DNA of 64,000 nucleotides from Cafeteria roenbergensis (Eukaryota; Sar; Bigyra; Bicosoecida; Cafeteriaceae): assembly GCA_008330645.1 (NCBI GenBank), contig VLTN01000054.1:62001-126000 (forward strand), in the 5' to 3' direction. Below are positions 39,718-48,478 of the stretch, piece by piece. The position numbers were made by a program, and so were the translations under genes. The notes under the pieces were generated by a model that had not been told where the DNA came from, made no database searches, and saw only the letters and a list, made by a program, of their open reading frames with translations. Position 1 is the stretch's first letter. The number at the start of each line of letters is the position of its first letter.

Positions 39718-42700
39718 CTAGACGCCCCCAGGGGGAACCTTCCCGTGGAGAAAGTCGAAGATTTTGGCGGCCGTGCGGTGGTCCAAGAATGCCCCCAGCT
39801 GGCCGAGGGAGAGCGACGACAGCTCTGCCACACTGTACACTGTCCTCATGATGGTCCCGACGTTGCCTTCCGTGACGCCGGGGATGCGCCGGAGAACGTC
39901 ACGCGCCGCGTCCTGCGCCGACGTTGCCACTGCCCCAGCAGTGGCAGCGGCCCCGAGGGCTGCGGACGACTGGGCGGACCGAGTGGCAAGCGCAGTTGTG
40001 CCGCCCGAAGCCTCGGCAGCCGCTTCTGCTTGCAGCTCCGCCTTGACGCGCTCGAAGTCCTCTGTGCCTGCTGCCAGTGCCAGCCGGGGGTCTGGCTCCG
40101 GGTGCAGTTGCTGCGGAGGGAGGCGAACCGGAATGGGGGGGCAGTCGAGTATTGGTGGGTGCTTGTGCTCGTTGCGGCGGCGAAGCCGGAGCGGTTGGGG
40201 TGGGGCAGGCGCGCGATCTCGCTGGCTGGCAGCTGACGCGCTCCGTGGTGCAAGCGCGCAGCGGAGCAGCGCGGGCAAGTTCCACAGCCGAGGCTGACGG
40301 GAGCAGCCAAGCCGCAGGCGTGGCAGTTCTGGGAGTTGGAAGTTGGCGCCAGGGAGGAGGCAGCAGACGCAGCCGCACCGGGGCCGTTGAGCAACACTTA
40401 CCTTGATTGCGAGAATCATGTCCACGGCCGCGTGCGGCGACCTTGCCCACAGGATGCGAAGCGAGGGGAAGTGGATTGCGAGAATGCACAGCTTCGTCTG
40501 GATGTCGTACACCAGCCTGCCGTCATCATTGCCCCCCGCAGGTGCGGCAGAGCCGAAGCCGAACGGCCTGTCCCCATCGAACTCCACCAGCAGGACGGCC
40601 AGGTCGTAGTGGCGAGTCATCGCGACGCACTGGGTGTAGAGCCGCCCCGAAGCCAGCGATGCCACTAGGTCAGGCACGCTCTTGCGCTCAAGGCATACGC
40701 GAGGGGCGATCACGTAGTCTCCGACGTCGATCGTCACGGGGACCACCTCCATCCCTGCGGCGTGAAGCAGGCTCGGCAGTGCGGACCGGAACTCGCGGAT
40801 GTCCACCACCACCCTCCTCCTCCCCGCGTCCTTCACGCCGCCCAGCGCCCCAGCCGACGCCCGCCCCAGCTTGGAGGCGCTTGCCCCGCCCGCTGAGAGG
40901 GTGCCGAAGGTGCGGCTGAACCGTGTGTCCTCCGTGCTGATGCCCCAGGCGTCCAGCCCCCGGGTTGACGCCGTTCGTGCCTCGGCTGCGCGCTCCACCG
41001 CGGCGGAAGCCCGCCTCGGCACCGCCATGTTCGACTTCTCCTGAATCAGCTTGCGGAACGCGTCCTCCTCGTCGGCGAGCGACGCCGTGAAGTGGCTCTG
41101 CTCGACGCTGTTGGCGAAACGGGTCGAGTAGACGCGAAGGCGGGGGGCGCCTGGGAATGGCGGCTCTGCCAGCGCGGAGTAGACTTCGACCTCGCGAACG
41201 AACGAGGCGCTTGGCTCCAGCAGCACCACGAACTGGGGGCGCAGCTGCTGCAGAAGCGCGCGGCGGGAGGGGGCGCCGGACAGAGCGACGAAGTGGACGT
41301 CGAGGCGCCCCACCCGAACTGCTGGCAGCCGCTCGGCCTCAGCCGAGGAGGGGCCAGCTGCTGCGTCGCGGAGGCCGCTCCTGGGGACCCCGCGCGTGCC
41401 CGGCGCCGCCTCAGCCGCAGAGGGAGTCCGACCACCCTCAGCGGCGCCGTCGGCACCCTCAGCGGCGCCGTCGGCACCAGCAGCATCAGCACCAGCATGG
41501 TCACCATCGTCGTCACTGTCATCATCATCGCCGCGGTCGTGCTCTTGGCGTGCAGGCGCGTCGACGTCACCCGCGCCCGCGCCCGCAGGCCGCTTGGCCC
41601 GCCCCTGCTGATCCGGCTCCAGGCCGCTGCTTCGCGCTCGCTTTGGCAGCCGCTGCACCACCCTTGCCCTCCCGAGAGCAGCCTCGGTCAGTGACTGCAC
41701 GCGGGCGTCCAGCGAGACATGCGATTGACGAAGAGATGCAGAGCCGTGCGGAGCGCTCGCCGAGCTCTGACCACCGCCGTCGCCGCGACACGACGCAGCA
41801 GCGCCGCTGCTGCCCGTGCGGACTTGCCGCCTCCGCTCGGAGGGCAGAGGCATCAGGTCAGCCACTGCTTCCGACGCCTCTTCGTCAAGGCTGTCCGGGT
41901 CACCTGTCGCCGCTGAGGGTGTGTCAGCAGTGCCACACCCCCCGCCCCGCTCTGCCATGGTGCGGGCTGCGGCGAGCCACAGCAGGCGCTGCTCGGGTGT
42001 GACGATGACGCGGCGGGCTGTGAGAGCGCTGGTGGCGCGGCCGGATGCTGGTCCACTGCCGTGGGGAGCGGGCCCTGCACTGCCGCCGAAGCCACCGACA
42101 GCTGCACCGGCCCCAATGGCAGCGCTAACAGCGGCGGCTGCGTCGGAGCTCCCGCCCCGCGCAGCCCGCTCGCCGCGCCCTGCCGCGTCACTGGGAGTCT
42201 TGCTCCCCAGCGGCGCGGCCGCGAAGTGCTCCGCCTCGTCAGCAGCGACGCTCGTGCCGACGTCGGCTGACAGCGCAGCGGCCCCGCCGTGGCGCCTGGG
42301 CGCGTCCTGCTTGACTCGCTGAAGCAGCCGCCTGACCGCCGCGCCGGCAGGCGGCGCGAGACCCAGCTCCGCGGCTCGGTGCTGGCGCCAGGCCCGCCAG
42401 AGGAGGCGGAGCGATGCCGTCGCCTCGGCGTTCCGGACGAGGAGGCGAGACAGGTGTGCAGTCATTGTCGAAGTGACTCCGAGCGACACGGCGTCTCTCG
42501 CTGCGCATGCCAAGGCGTGGTCCCGAACCACGACCAGCACCGTTGCTCTGCGGGGGACAGCCCGCGCACCGGCTCTGCCAGCGGGCCTGCCGCCGGCTGC
42601 AGGTGTCGCCGACGCATGCAGCCACGCGGCGTTGGCCTCTCGCAGAATGCGGCGCAAGAGGCGCAGCTTGGGGCACGCCTCGAGCGTGAACCTCAGGCGC

Positions 42701-44139
42701 AGGCGGGGGACGGGCGCGGCGGTGCTGGGATCCGCAGACGGGCGGGGGGCGCTGCCTCGCGACGAGGCGCCATGGGCGCTCGAGCTGACAGAGGCGGCGG
42801 AGGCGGCGGGCGGCCGAGCCTCCGTCGCCGCGGCGGGCCCCCAGCCCTGCACGCCAAACACCCGGCGCTCCCACTCGCCAGCAGTGCCCAGCAGCGCCAC
42901 GTCGTCTGGCTCTGCCACCGACAGCTCCGCCTCGTCGGACTGGCGTTGAGCGGCGCGCTCCACCACGAACACCCTGTCTTTCGCCAGCCGGTAGAGCTCC
43001 TCCGCAGCGTCGCTCATGATCCAGAGGCTGTCCGTGGCCTGGTGGCGGTGGGCTTGGCGCAGGCTGAGCAGCAGCGCGTACAGCGACACCGCGTCAAGCC
43101 GAGCCACCTCTGCAAGCAGCCTCCGAATCACGCCCACATCAGCCACCACCTGCCTCGCCTGCGCCGACAGCCGGTGCCACACGGGGTCCAGACGCCGGCG
43201 GAGCTTCACCTCGAATCCTTCCTGCGCAGCTCTGCCGAGGTCGATTCCGTCGAGCTCTGCCGCTGGGCTCGACTGCAAGTCCCTGAGGCACCCGTCAAGG
43301 GCGGTGACGAGACAGCGCTGCAGAGCCAGCACGCACGGGGTGAGGGGCACGGAGAGGTCGACGACTTCAGGGGAGCGGCGCGGGGCTGTCAGGCCGGCCT
43401 GCGCAAGCGCGTGAAACCGCGGCCAGAGGTGCAGCTGGCGCACCCCGAGCAGCTTCAGGGAGGATTCCAGGCGGTTGAAGCCGCTGGCCAGGCGGCCAGG
43501 GTCGTCGGAAAAGCCCTTGACGAAGCCGGAAGGGTTCGCGTCGCGGAACAGCCGCAGGCAGAACGCCTCGCTGGAAGCTTCGGTGAGCCGGTGGGCGCCA
43601 GCGACGAGCATGCCCGCCACGGCTTCTGCCGGGAGGCGGCGCGTCAGCAGGTCGATGACCAGGATGCGAGAGGTAACGATAACCGGGCCGCCGCGCTGGT
43701 AGGCGGAGACGCGCGCCGCTGCCGACATTTCGTTCGTGATGGCCACGGGGAGGTGGTCCTCCGAGACGCCTGCCTCGGAAAGAGACGCGCGGATCGTGTC
43801 CGAGTCGTGGCTGCAGCCCAGCACGGCCACCAGGCTGCGCCCGCCGCAAAACACGCGAATGAACCTCTCCAGCAGCAGACGCAGTCCCATGCCGCGCGCC
43901 ACCACAAGCAGGCCATCCTCCGCCAAGACTTCTGTGAAGATGCGGCGGAACAGGCCCTGCCCTGTGGTTGGCACCTTGAGCGCCTCTTCCGCAGTCAGCG
44001 CGTCGGTGATGCGTGGCAAGGACGCCGCGTCAGAGTCGCTGGCGTCCCCACCAAAGGCCGACGAGGCCGCGGCCACCGCTTGGCCCCAAGCCGCACCGAT
44101 CGCATCCGTTTCACCTACCCCCGTTGCCGCGCCCGCCAT
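39718..44139 (-). CDS. ERCC4: DNA repair endonuclease XPF (ERCC4/Rad1)
   Basis: Structure-specific endonuclease of nucleotide excision and crosslink repair, partner of ERCC1. Exons 40402-44139 and 39718-40110; donor GTAAGT, acceptor CAG, phase 0. The predicted protein is 1376 residues (human 916). The N-terminal helicase-like region shows DGLLVVARGMGLRLLLERF, LPVAITNEMSA, VTSRILVIDLLTRRLP, AHRLTEASSEAFCLRLF and LWPRFHALA. The nuclease domain has VVVDIREFRSALPSLL, VGDYVIAPRVCLERKS (catalytic ERKxxxD) and GRLYTQCVAMTRHY. The tail is a tandem helix-hairpin-helix (RRIPGVTEGNVGTIM). The extra length is Ala/Gly/Asp-rich linker between the helicase-like and nuclease parts. An in-frame upstream ATG exists at 44295, but the chosen start avoids overlap with the divergent neighbour. 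Confidence 0.95.
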   Translation of the reverse strand: MAGAATGVGETDAIGAAWGQAVAAASSAFGGDASDSDAASLPRITDALTAEEALKVPTTGQGLFRRIFTEVLAEDGLLVVARGMGLRLLLERFIRVFCGGRSLVAVLGCSHDSDTIRASLSEAGVSEDHLPVAITNEMSAAARVSAYQRGGPVIVTSRILVIDLLTRRLPAEAVAGMLVAGAHRLTEASSEAFCLRLFRDANPSGFVKGFSDDPGRLASGFNRLESSLKLLGVRQLHLWPRFHALAQAGLTAPRRSPEVVDLSVPLTPCVLALQRCLVTALDGCLRDLQSSPAAELDGIDLGRAAQEGFEVKLRRRLDPVWHRLSAQARQVVADVGVIRRLLAEVARLDAVSLYALLLSLRQAHRHQATDSLWIMSDAAEELYRLAKDRVFVVERAAQRQSDEAELSVAEPDDVALLGTAGEWERRVFGVQGWGPAAATEARPPAASAASVSSSAHGASSRGSAPRPSADPSTAAPVPRLRLRFTLEACPKLRLLRRILREANAAWLHASATPAAGGRPAGRAGARAVPRRATVLVVVRDHALACAARDAVSLGVTSTMTAHLSRLLVRNAEATASLRLLWRAWRQHRAAELGLAPPAGAAVRRLLQRVKQDAPRRHGGAAALSADVGTSVAADEAEHFAAAPLGSKTPSDAAGRGERAARGGSSDAAAAVSAAIGAGAAVGGFGGSAGPAPHGSGPASGRATSALTARRVIVTPEQRLLWLAAARTMAERGGGCGTADTPSAATGDPDSLDEEASEAVADLMPLPSERRRQVRTGSSGAAASCRGDGGGQSSASAPHGSASLRQSHVSLDARVQSLTEAALGRARVVQRLPKRARSSGLEPDQQGRAKRPAGAGAGDVDAPARQEHDRGDDDDSDDDGDHAGADAAGADGAAEGADGAAEGGRTPSAAEAAPGTRGVPRSGLRDAAAGPSSAEAERLPAVRVGRLDVHFVALSGAPSRRALLQQLRPQFVVLLEPSASFVREVEVYSALAEPPFPGAPRLRVYSTRFANSVEQSHFTASLADEEDAFRKLIQEKSNMAVPRRASAAVERAAEARTASTRGLDAWGISTEDTRFSRTFGTLSAGGASASKLGRASAGALGGVKDAGRRRVVVDIREFRSALPSLLHAAGMEVVPVTIDVGDYVIAPRVCLERKSVPDLVASLASGRLYTQCVAMTRHYDLAVLLVEFDGDRPFGFGSAAPAGGNDDGRLVYDIQTKLCILAIHFPSLRILWARSPHAAVDMILAIKVSVAQRPRCGCVCCLLPGANFQLPELPRLRLGCSRQPRLWNLPALLRCALAPRSASAASQRDRAPAPPQPLRLRRRNEHKHPPILDCPPIPVRLPPQQLHPEPDPRLALAAGTEDFERVKAELQAEAAAEASGGTTALATRSAQSSAALGAAATAGAVATSAQDAARDVLRRIPGVTEGNVGTIMRTVYSVAELSSLSLGQLGAFLDHRTAAKIFDFLHGKVPPGGV

Positions 44140-44260
44140 GGCACCGGGGGTGCCGCCTCTGGCCGCCTTGCGCAGGTGCACTTGTGGTCCGGCTCTGCCG
44201 CGCGGGCTTGCAGCTCGCATCCGCGCCCCGCCGCCCTGAGCCACACGGAGCTGGGGAGCA
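44140..44260. promoter_or_regulatory. Divergent promoter, XPF (-) / EEF1AKMT1 (+)
   Basis: Only 121 bp lie between the proposed start codons, the tightest divergent pair in the window. Confidence 0.5.
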
Positions 44261-45601
44261 ATGGCTTCAGCTGAGGCGCGCGCTGCTGTGCACATTTCTA
44301 AGTTCCTGGCCAAGACGGAAGAGGTGCGTCGCTTTCAACCAGCCAGCTGATTCCGCCTGCTCGGCCAAGGGTGGCCCAGTCAAGCCGACCGCTCGCGCCC
44401 CTTCCAGCGATCGCAGCGGGCGGAGTTTAACCAGTATTACTACAGCAAGGACACTCTTTCTGCGCTGTTGGGTGAGGCCGCTTCGACACCCGTCGTGTCC
44501 GCAGCTCCCTCCGGCCGGCCGCGACTGACTCTAACGGGAATTTTGTTTCGGCTCGCCCCTCGCCCTGCGCAGCGTCGTTGAGGGAGCTCGGAGCCGTGCG
44601 TATTGCATTCCTGTCCACGCCCAGCGTGTACTTTTCCATGACGCCCGAGGAGCGCAAGCTTAGCTACGTGTTCGACGTGAGCCTCGCGCCCGCAAAGGCC
44701 GTGCCGTCAGGGGTTTGACCACCCTCGCTCCCGCGCCCCGCTCCTCGTGCTTTTCGCCAGCCGACCAGCCATGCTCGAGTTGATCGCCACCAGCGACCGA
44801 CCAGCCCCCTCCTGCCCCCTCCCCCCCCCCCCGTCCGTCCATCCGTCCGCCCATCCGTCCGTCCATCCGTCCGTCCGTCTGCACCTGATGGTTCCCGCCC
44901 CGCTTCAGCTGGACGACGAGCAGTTTGGGTCCGACCCCCGGTTTGTCAAGTATGACTTCAACCAGCCGCTCGGCTTCCCATCAGAGCTCACCGGCGCCTT
45001 TGATGCGGTGGTGATTGACCCCCCCTTCATCACGCGGGAGGTGTGGGAGAAGTACACTGAGACGGCCAGGGCTCTGCTGGCGAAGGACCCGCTCGCCGCC
45101 CTCCCGGCGGCGGCGCCGGAGACGGCCCCGGCAGAGGAGGACAGCAGCACAGAGGCGGACGGCGGCGCAGGGGCGGCGGCAGGGGCGGAACCAGCCGAGG
45201 CGGCCGCGGCGGCGGCAGCGGCGGCGTCGACCCGCGGCCTTGTGCTGCTCAGCACGATTGCCGAGAACCGCGCCATGATGAAGGAGCTGCTGGGGGTGGA
45301 GCCTACGGTGAGCGGCCGCAGGTCATGCCCGTGTGTTTATCCCGTGAACCGCAGCCACGCTTGCCGCCCCACCCGCAGCGGCGGCCTCCCCATCCCCCCC
45401 CCCCCCTGTGCTCCGTCGACTTGCGCCGCGTCTTCGCTTCCCCTCCCCCTCCCCCTCCCTCCCCCTCCCTCCCCCTTCCACCCGCAGCGGTTTCGCCCAT
45501 GCATTCCCAACCTCGTTTACCAGTACGACCTGTACGCCAACTACCCCAGCCCCGCCCTCGCTGTCAAGAACGCCGAGGTGCCCGACCCGGACGACGACTG
45601 A
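44261..45601 (+). CDS. EEF1AKMT1: eEF1A lysine methyltransferase 1 (EEF1AKMT1, N6AMT2 family)
   Basis: Class I SAM-dependent methyltransferase expected to methylate a lysine of elongation factor 1A. Five exons: 44261-44323, 44417-44471, 44573-44676, 44909-45307 and 45488-45601. Donors are GTGCGT, GTGAGG, GTGAGC and GTGAGC; phases agree and give 244 residues. Matches to the family are FNQYYYSKDTL (family: SQFWYSQET), VRIAFLSTPSVYFSM (IACVSAPSVY), FVKYDFNQPL (FIFYDYNNPLDLP), FDAVVIDPPFITREVWEK with the catalytic DPPF, and the C-terminal NLVYQYDLYANYPS (NEFRCYVNYDSG). An Ala/Glu-rich insert of about 45 residues follows the DPPF block. The last intron is 180 nt, a stop-free multiple of three. Confidence 0.9.
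44833..44879. repeat. TCCG/TCCA tetranucleotide repeat
   Basis: Pyrimidine-rich tetranucleotide array following a C-run within intron 3 of the eEF1A methyltransferase gene, just upstream of the acceptor; it may serve as the polypyrimidine tract. Confidence 0.85.
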
Positions 45602-46274
45602 GCGGCCTCCTCCTCCTCGCTCGGGGACGCCGGTCCAGTCCTCCCCCCGTTCCCCCTCCCCTTGCGCGGAGCGGCTGTGGCCACGACCGCGTCCGGCTGT
45701 TGCGTGCCCACTTCGCCCCTGCGGTGCTGCGCGTCTCTCAATCAAGCGCTTGCGCGTTTGCCCCATTCACACGTTGTCCGCCACTCGGGAAGCGCAGCAG
45801 CTCGCGACGAGCGCACCGGCCTTCGGCCAGCAGCGGGCAGCTTGGTGAGTGCGCGCGGACACAGCGCGCAGAAGCCCGCGGCGCGCCTGGGCGCTCAGTG
45901 TCAGAGACGGCGGGCTTGTGACGGCGGAGCAGCGGAGCCAACGCATTGACACGCGTTGGTCAGACCACGCTGGCGTGGCTGCCCCGCTCAGGCATATGAC
46001 ACAGGCGCCCTTGGCCTCCTGGCCCCGGCGCGCAGCGTGACTCGCCTCCCCAGGCAGGCGCAGAGCGGCTCCTCGTTGTGCGCGCGGGCGAAGCGTGTGT
46101 TTATGTGTGTTCGTGTGTGCTTATGTGTATGTGTGTACGTGTGCGCGCGTGTGTTTATGCGTGCGCGCGTGCGTGTGCTTTGGGTGATGAGCGAGCCGGG
46201 AGAGGCTTGGCACGGCGAGCGGGATTGCCAGAGTCTGGGCGCTGACGGGACACCCCACCAGCCCGTCGAGCCTC
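45602..46274. other. Convergent intergenic region, 673 bp
   Basis: The longest gene-free stretch in the window, between two 3' ends. The right half holds a TG-rich simple repeat. No gene with the local codon bias seen. Confidence 0.5.
46094..46179. repeat. TG/TATG-rich microsatellite
   Basis: Imperfect GT, TTATGTGT and CGCGTG alternation over about 85 bp; purine-pyrimidine alternating, so potentially Z-DNA prone. Confidence 0.75.
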
Positions 46275-48165
46275 TCACTCCTCGTCGGAGAATGCGCGCC
46301 ACCGCCTCGTGTCGCCGTCCCGGAAGCTGCGCAGAAACCCCTCGCTCTCGAGCAGGGCCAGGAGGCTCTCTGCGCGGCGAGGGCTGACGTCGCAAACGCC
46401 CTGCCGAGACAGGGCCTCACTCACCTCGCCCGCAGAGCTAGCAACGGGGTCGGAGGGGTCGAGTGGGGAGCCAACGACACTCCACACTGCGATTACGGCG
46501 GCAGCGTCCGGCCCGGACTGAAATTGCGGCGGCAGCGACTTGACGGAGAACTCGGGCCGGGGCTGCAGTGCAGGGGGCAGAGCCAGCCCGGTGGTGGCGA
46601 GCTGAATGGCGGGAGGCGGCGCGATGTCATCGTCGCTGTCGTCGAGGGCGCTGCCGGGGTCGGGCCGGGAGGGCGCGATCGAGGCTGCCGCTGTCGCGGC
46701 ACCCGCCGCCGACGTAGCTGGCAGAGACGATGACGATGAGGCCGGGGGCACACTCGGCCGCTTGGATGTGCTGCTCCGACCAGCAGCTGCTGGGGCGGCA
46801 CGCGCCGAGGCCAAAGGCGCCGATGCGGCTGGCGCCGTGGCGGCGGCCGCGCCAGCGCCACCTGCCGACTCCACGGCAGCCTGGGTCTCGGCAAAGGCAG
46901 CCGCCGCCGCCGCAGGCCCTACCAGTGCCAGCGAGTGCCGCGACAGCCCGATGGGCCCGGGGGATGCCAGCTGCGCGAGAAGGTCGTCCTCGTCGTCGGA
47001 GCTGTCCACGGCAGAGAGCCCATCCTCCTCCTCGTCATCAGAGCGCGCACCGGCGAGCGCAGCGCCAGCCGATGATGACGAGGAGGAGGACGCCGGTTGA
47101 GTGCGCCAGGCCGCACCTCTCAGCTCAGCGCCGGCGCCAGCGCCGGCACCGGCGCGGCGGTCGGTGGCCTCGGCGTCGCTCATGCTCGACGCCGCGCCCC
47201 ACAGTCCCGAGTCCCCGGCGGACAGCGCAGCGTCCGCCATGGTGCGCGGCGGACGGGCAGCGGCAGCAGCAGCAGTTGCAGCGGCAGTTGCAGCAGCACT
47301 GCTGGATGCGCCTCTGTGCTCCCCAAGCCCCTCACCGCCCGGTCCGTCCAGCGCCGAGATGAGAGACGCCGCTCTGCACGAGATAGTGGGCATCTCCGGT
47401 GATGCAAGCTCCGGGGAGGGCGCCACATCGTCGTCGCCAGCATCTGCCCCGGGAGACGCAATCTCTCCGGCAGGCGACCCGGTCGGTGATGTGTCCAAGT
47501 CTGCAGCCGTGAGAGCTCCCGGTGCTGGGCGGCCGGAGGCGGGCGGCGTGACAAGGGGGTCCCCCCGAACGAGGCTGCCCCTTTCGTAGCCAGACACGTG
47601 GCCAGGCGTGCGTGCGGGCCGGAGGAACGGCGTCGAAACGGGGGGCGAAAACAGCGTGAGGCCGTCTCGGCGAGGGGGGCCGCGGCTGGCCGTGCCGGGG
47701 CGCACGCTCGACAGGTCAGACGCTGCCAGGTCGGGGGTGGCGTCTCCAGCACCGGCGAACCGGGAGGGGGTCTTCGCCGCTGGCGTGGCGGGCGGCAAGG
47801 CCGATTGCTCGCCGTCGTTGGCGGAGGCCCCTGTGTCCTCAGGGGCCTCCTTGAGGCCTGCCACGTCCAGGAACGCATCATGCCAAGTCTGCGACTCATG
47901 GAACGCAAAAGGCAGGGGCGCTGGGTCACCTGGAGGCGCGCCAGGCAGGGGCGCCCCCAAGCACGGCAACTGCCGTCGCAGGCCAAAACTTGCTCACGGC
48001 GCTCGCTTCGTCTGCTGAGGCCAGCTGCTTCACGAAATCCCGAACGAGGGGAAACATTTCAGCAGCTAGGTCATTCGCGCGAGAAAAGTTGGCGTCAATG
48101 GACTGCAGTGTGGCCGTGACCTTGGCCTGAAGGCCTTCAAACTCGGCAGTTAGGCTGCCGGCCAT
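46275..48165 (-). CDS. Orphan protein with N-terminal coiled coil and winged-helix-like C-terminus
   Basis: Exons 47998-48165 (56 codons) and 46275-47888, donor GTGAGC, acceptor GCAG, phase 0, with a short 109-bp intron; 593 residues. The N-terminus (TAEFEGLQAKVTATLQSIDA, VRDFVKQLASADEA) is a helical heptad region, followed by TWHDAFLDVAGLKEAPED. The middle is Ser/Ala/Pro-rich with acidic patches (DDEEEDGLSAVDSSDDEDD). The last about 65 residues (SAGEVSEALSRQ, SPRRAESLLALLESEGFLRS, RRWRAFSDEE) have the helix pattern of a winged-helix domain. I do not recognise the family. An alternative acceptor 54 nt upstream would make the intron too short. Confidence 0.75.
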
Positions 48166-48478
48166 GGCTCGCGGGTCTCGCCACGAGGAGTGCCGCCGAC
48201 GTGGGCACCAAACGCGGAGGACGTGGGACGAGCCTCGCCCGTCGCAGGCTGGCACGGGTGCTGGGCGGCCGTTGCTCGCTCCCGTGGCTGCGCGCCGCCA
48301 ACGGGAATGAGCGGCAGAGCCAGCGCGGCCTGCCGACCGCCGTGGCAGAGAGGACTCCAGCGCAAGCAGACAGGCCCGCTGCGCGCACCCTCCAAACATC
48401 TGAGGGTTGAGTGAAGGGGGACTGCCGGGGTCGGGCAGAGAGCCGGAGTTGCGCGGCGTGGCCCTGGGACCGCTGGCA
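48166..48478. promoter_or_regulatory. Divergent promoter region, 313 bp
   Basis: Lies between the start codons of the winged-helix orphan (-) and the type II membrane orphan (+). No motif recognised. Confidence 0.45.

Noticed and set aside
42289-44274. 661-codon open frame antisense to XPF
   Set aside because: Sense strand encodes the XPF helicase-like domain; the antisense protein is compositionally biased without motifs.
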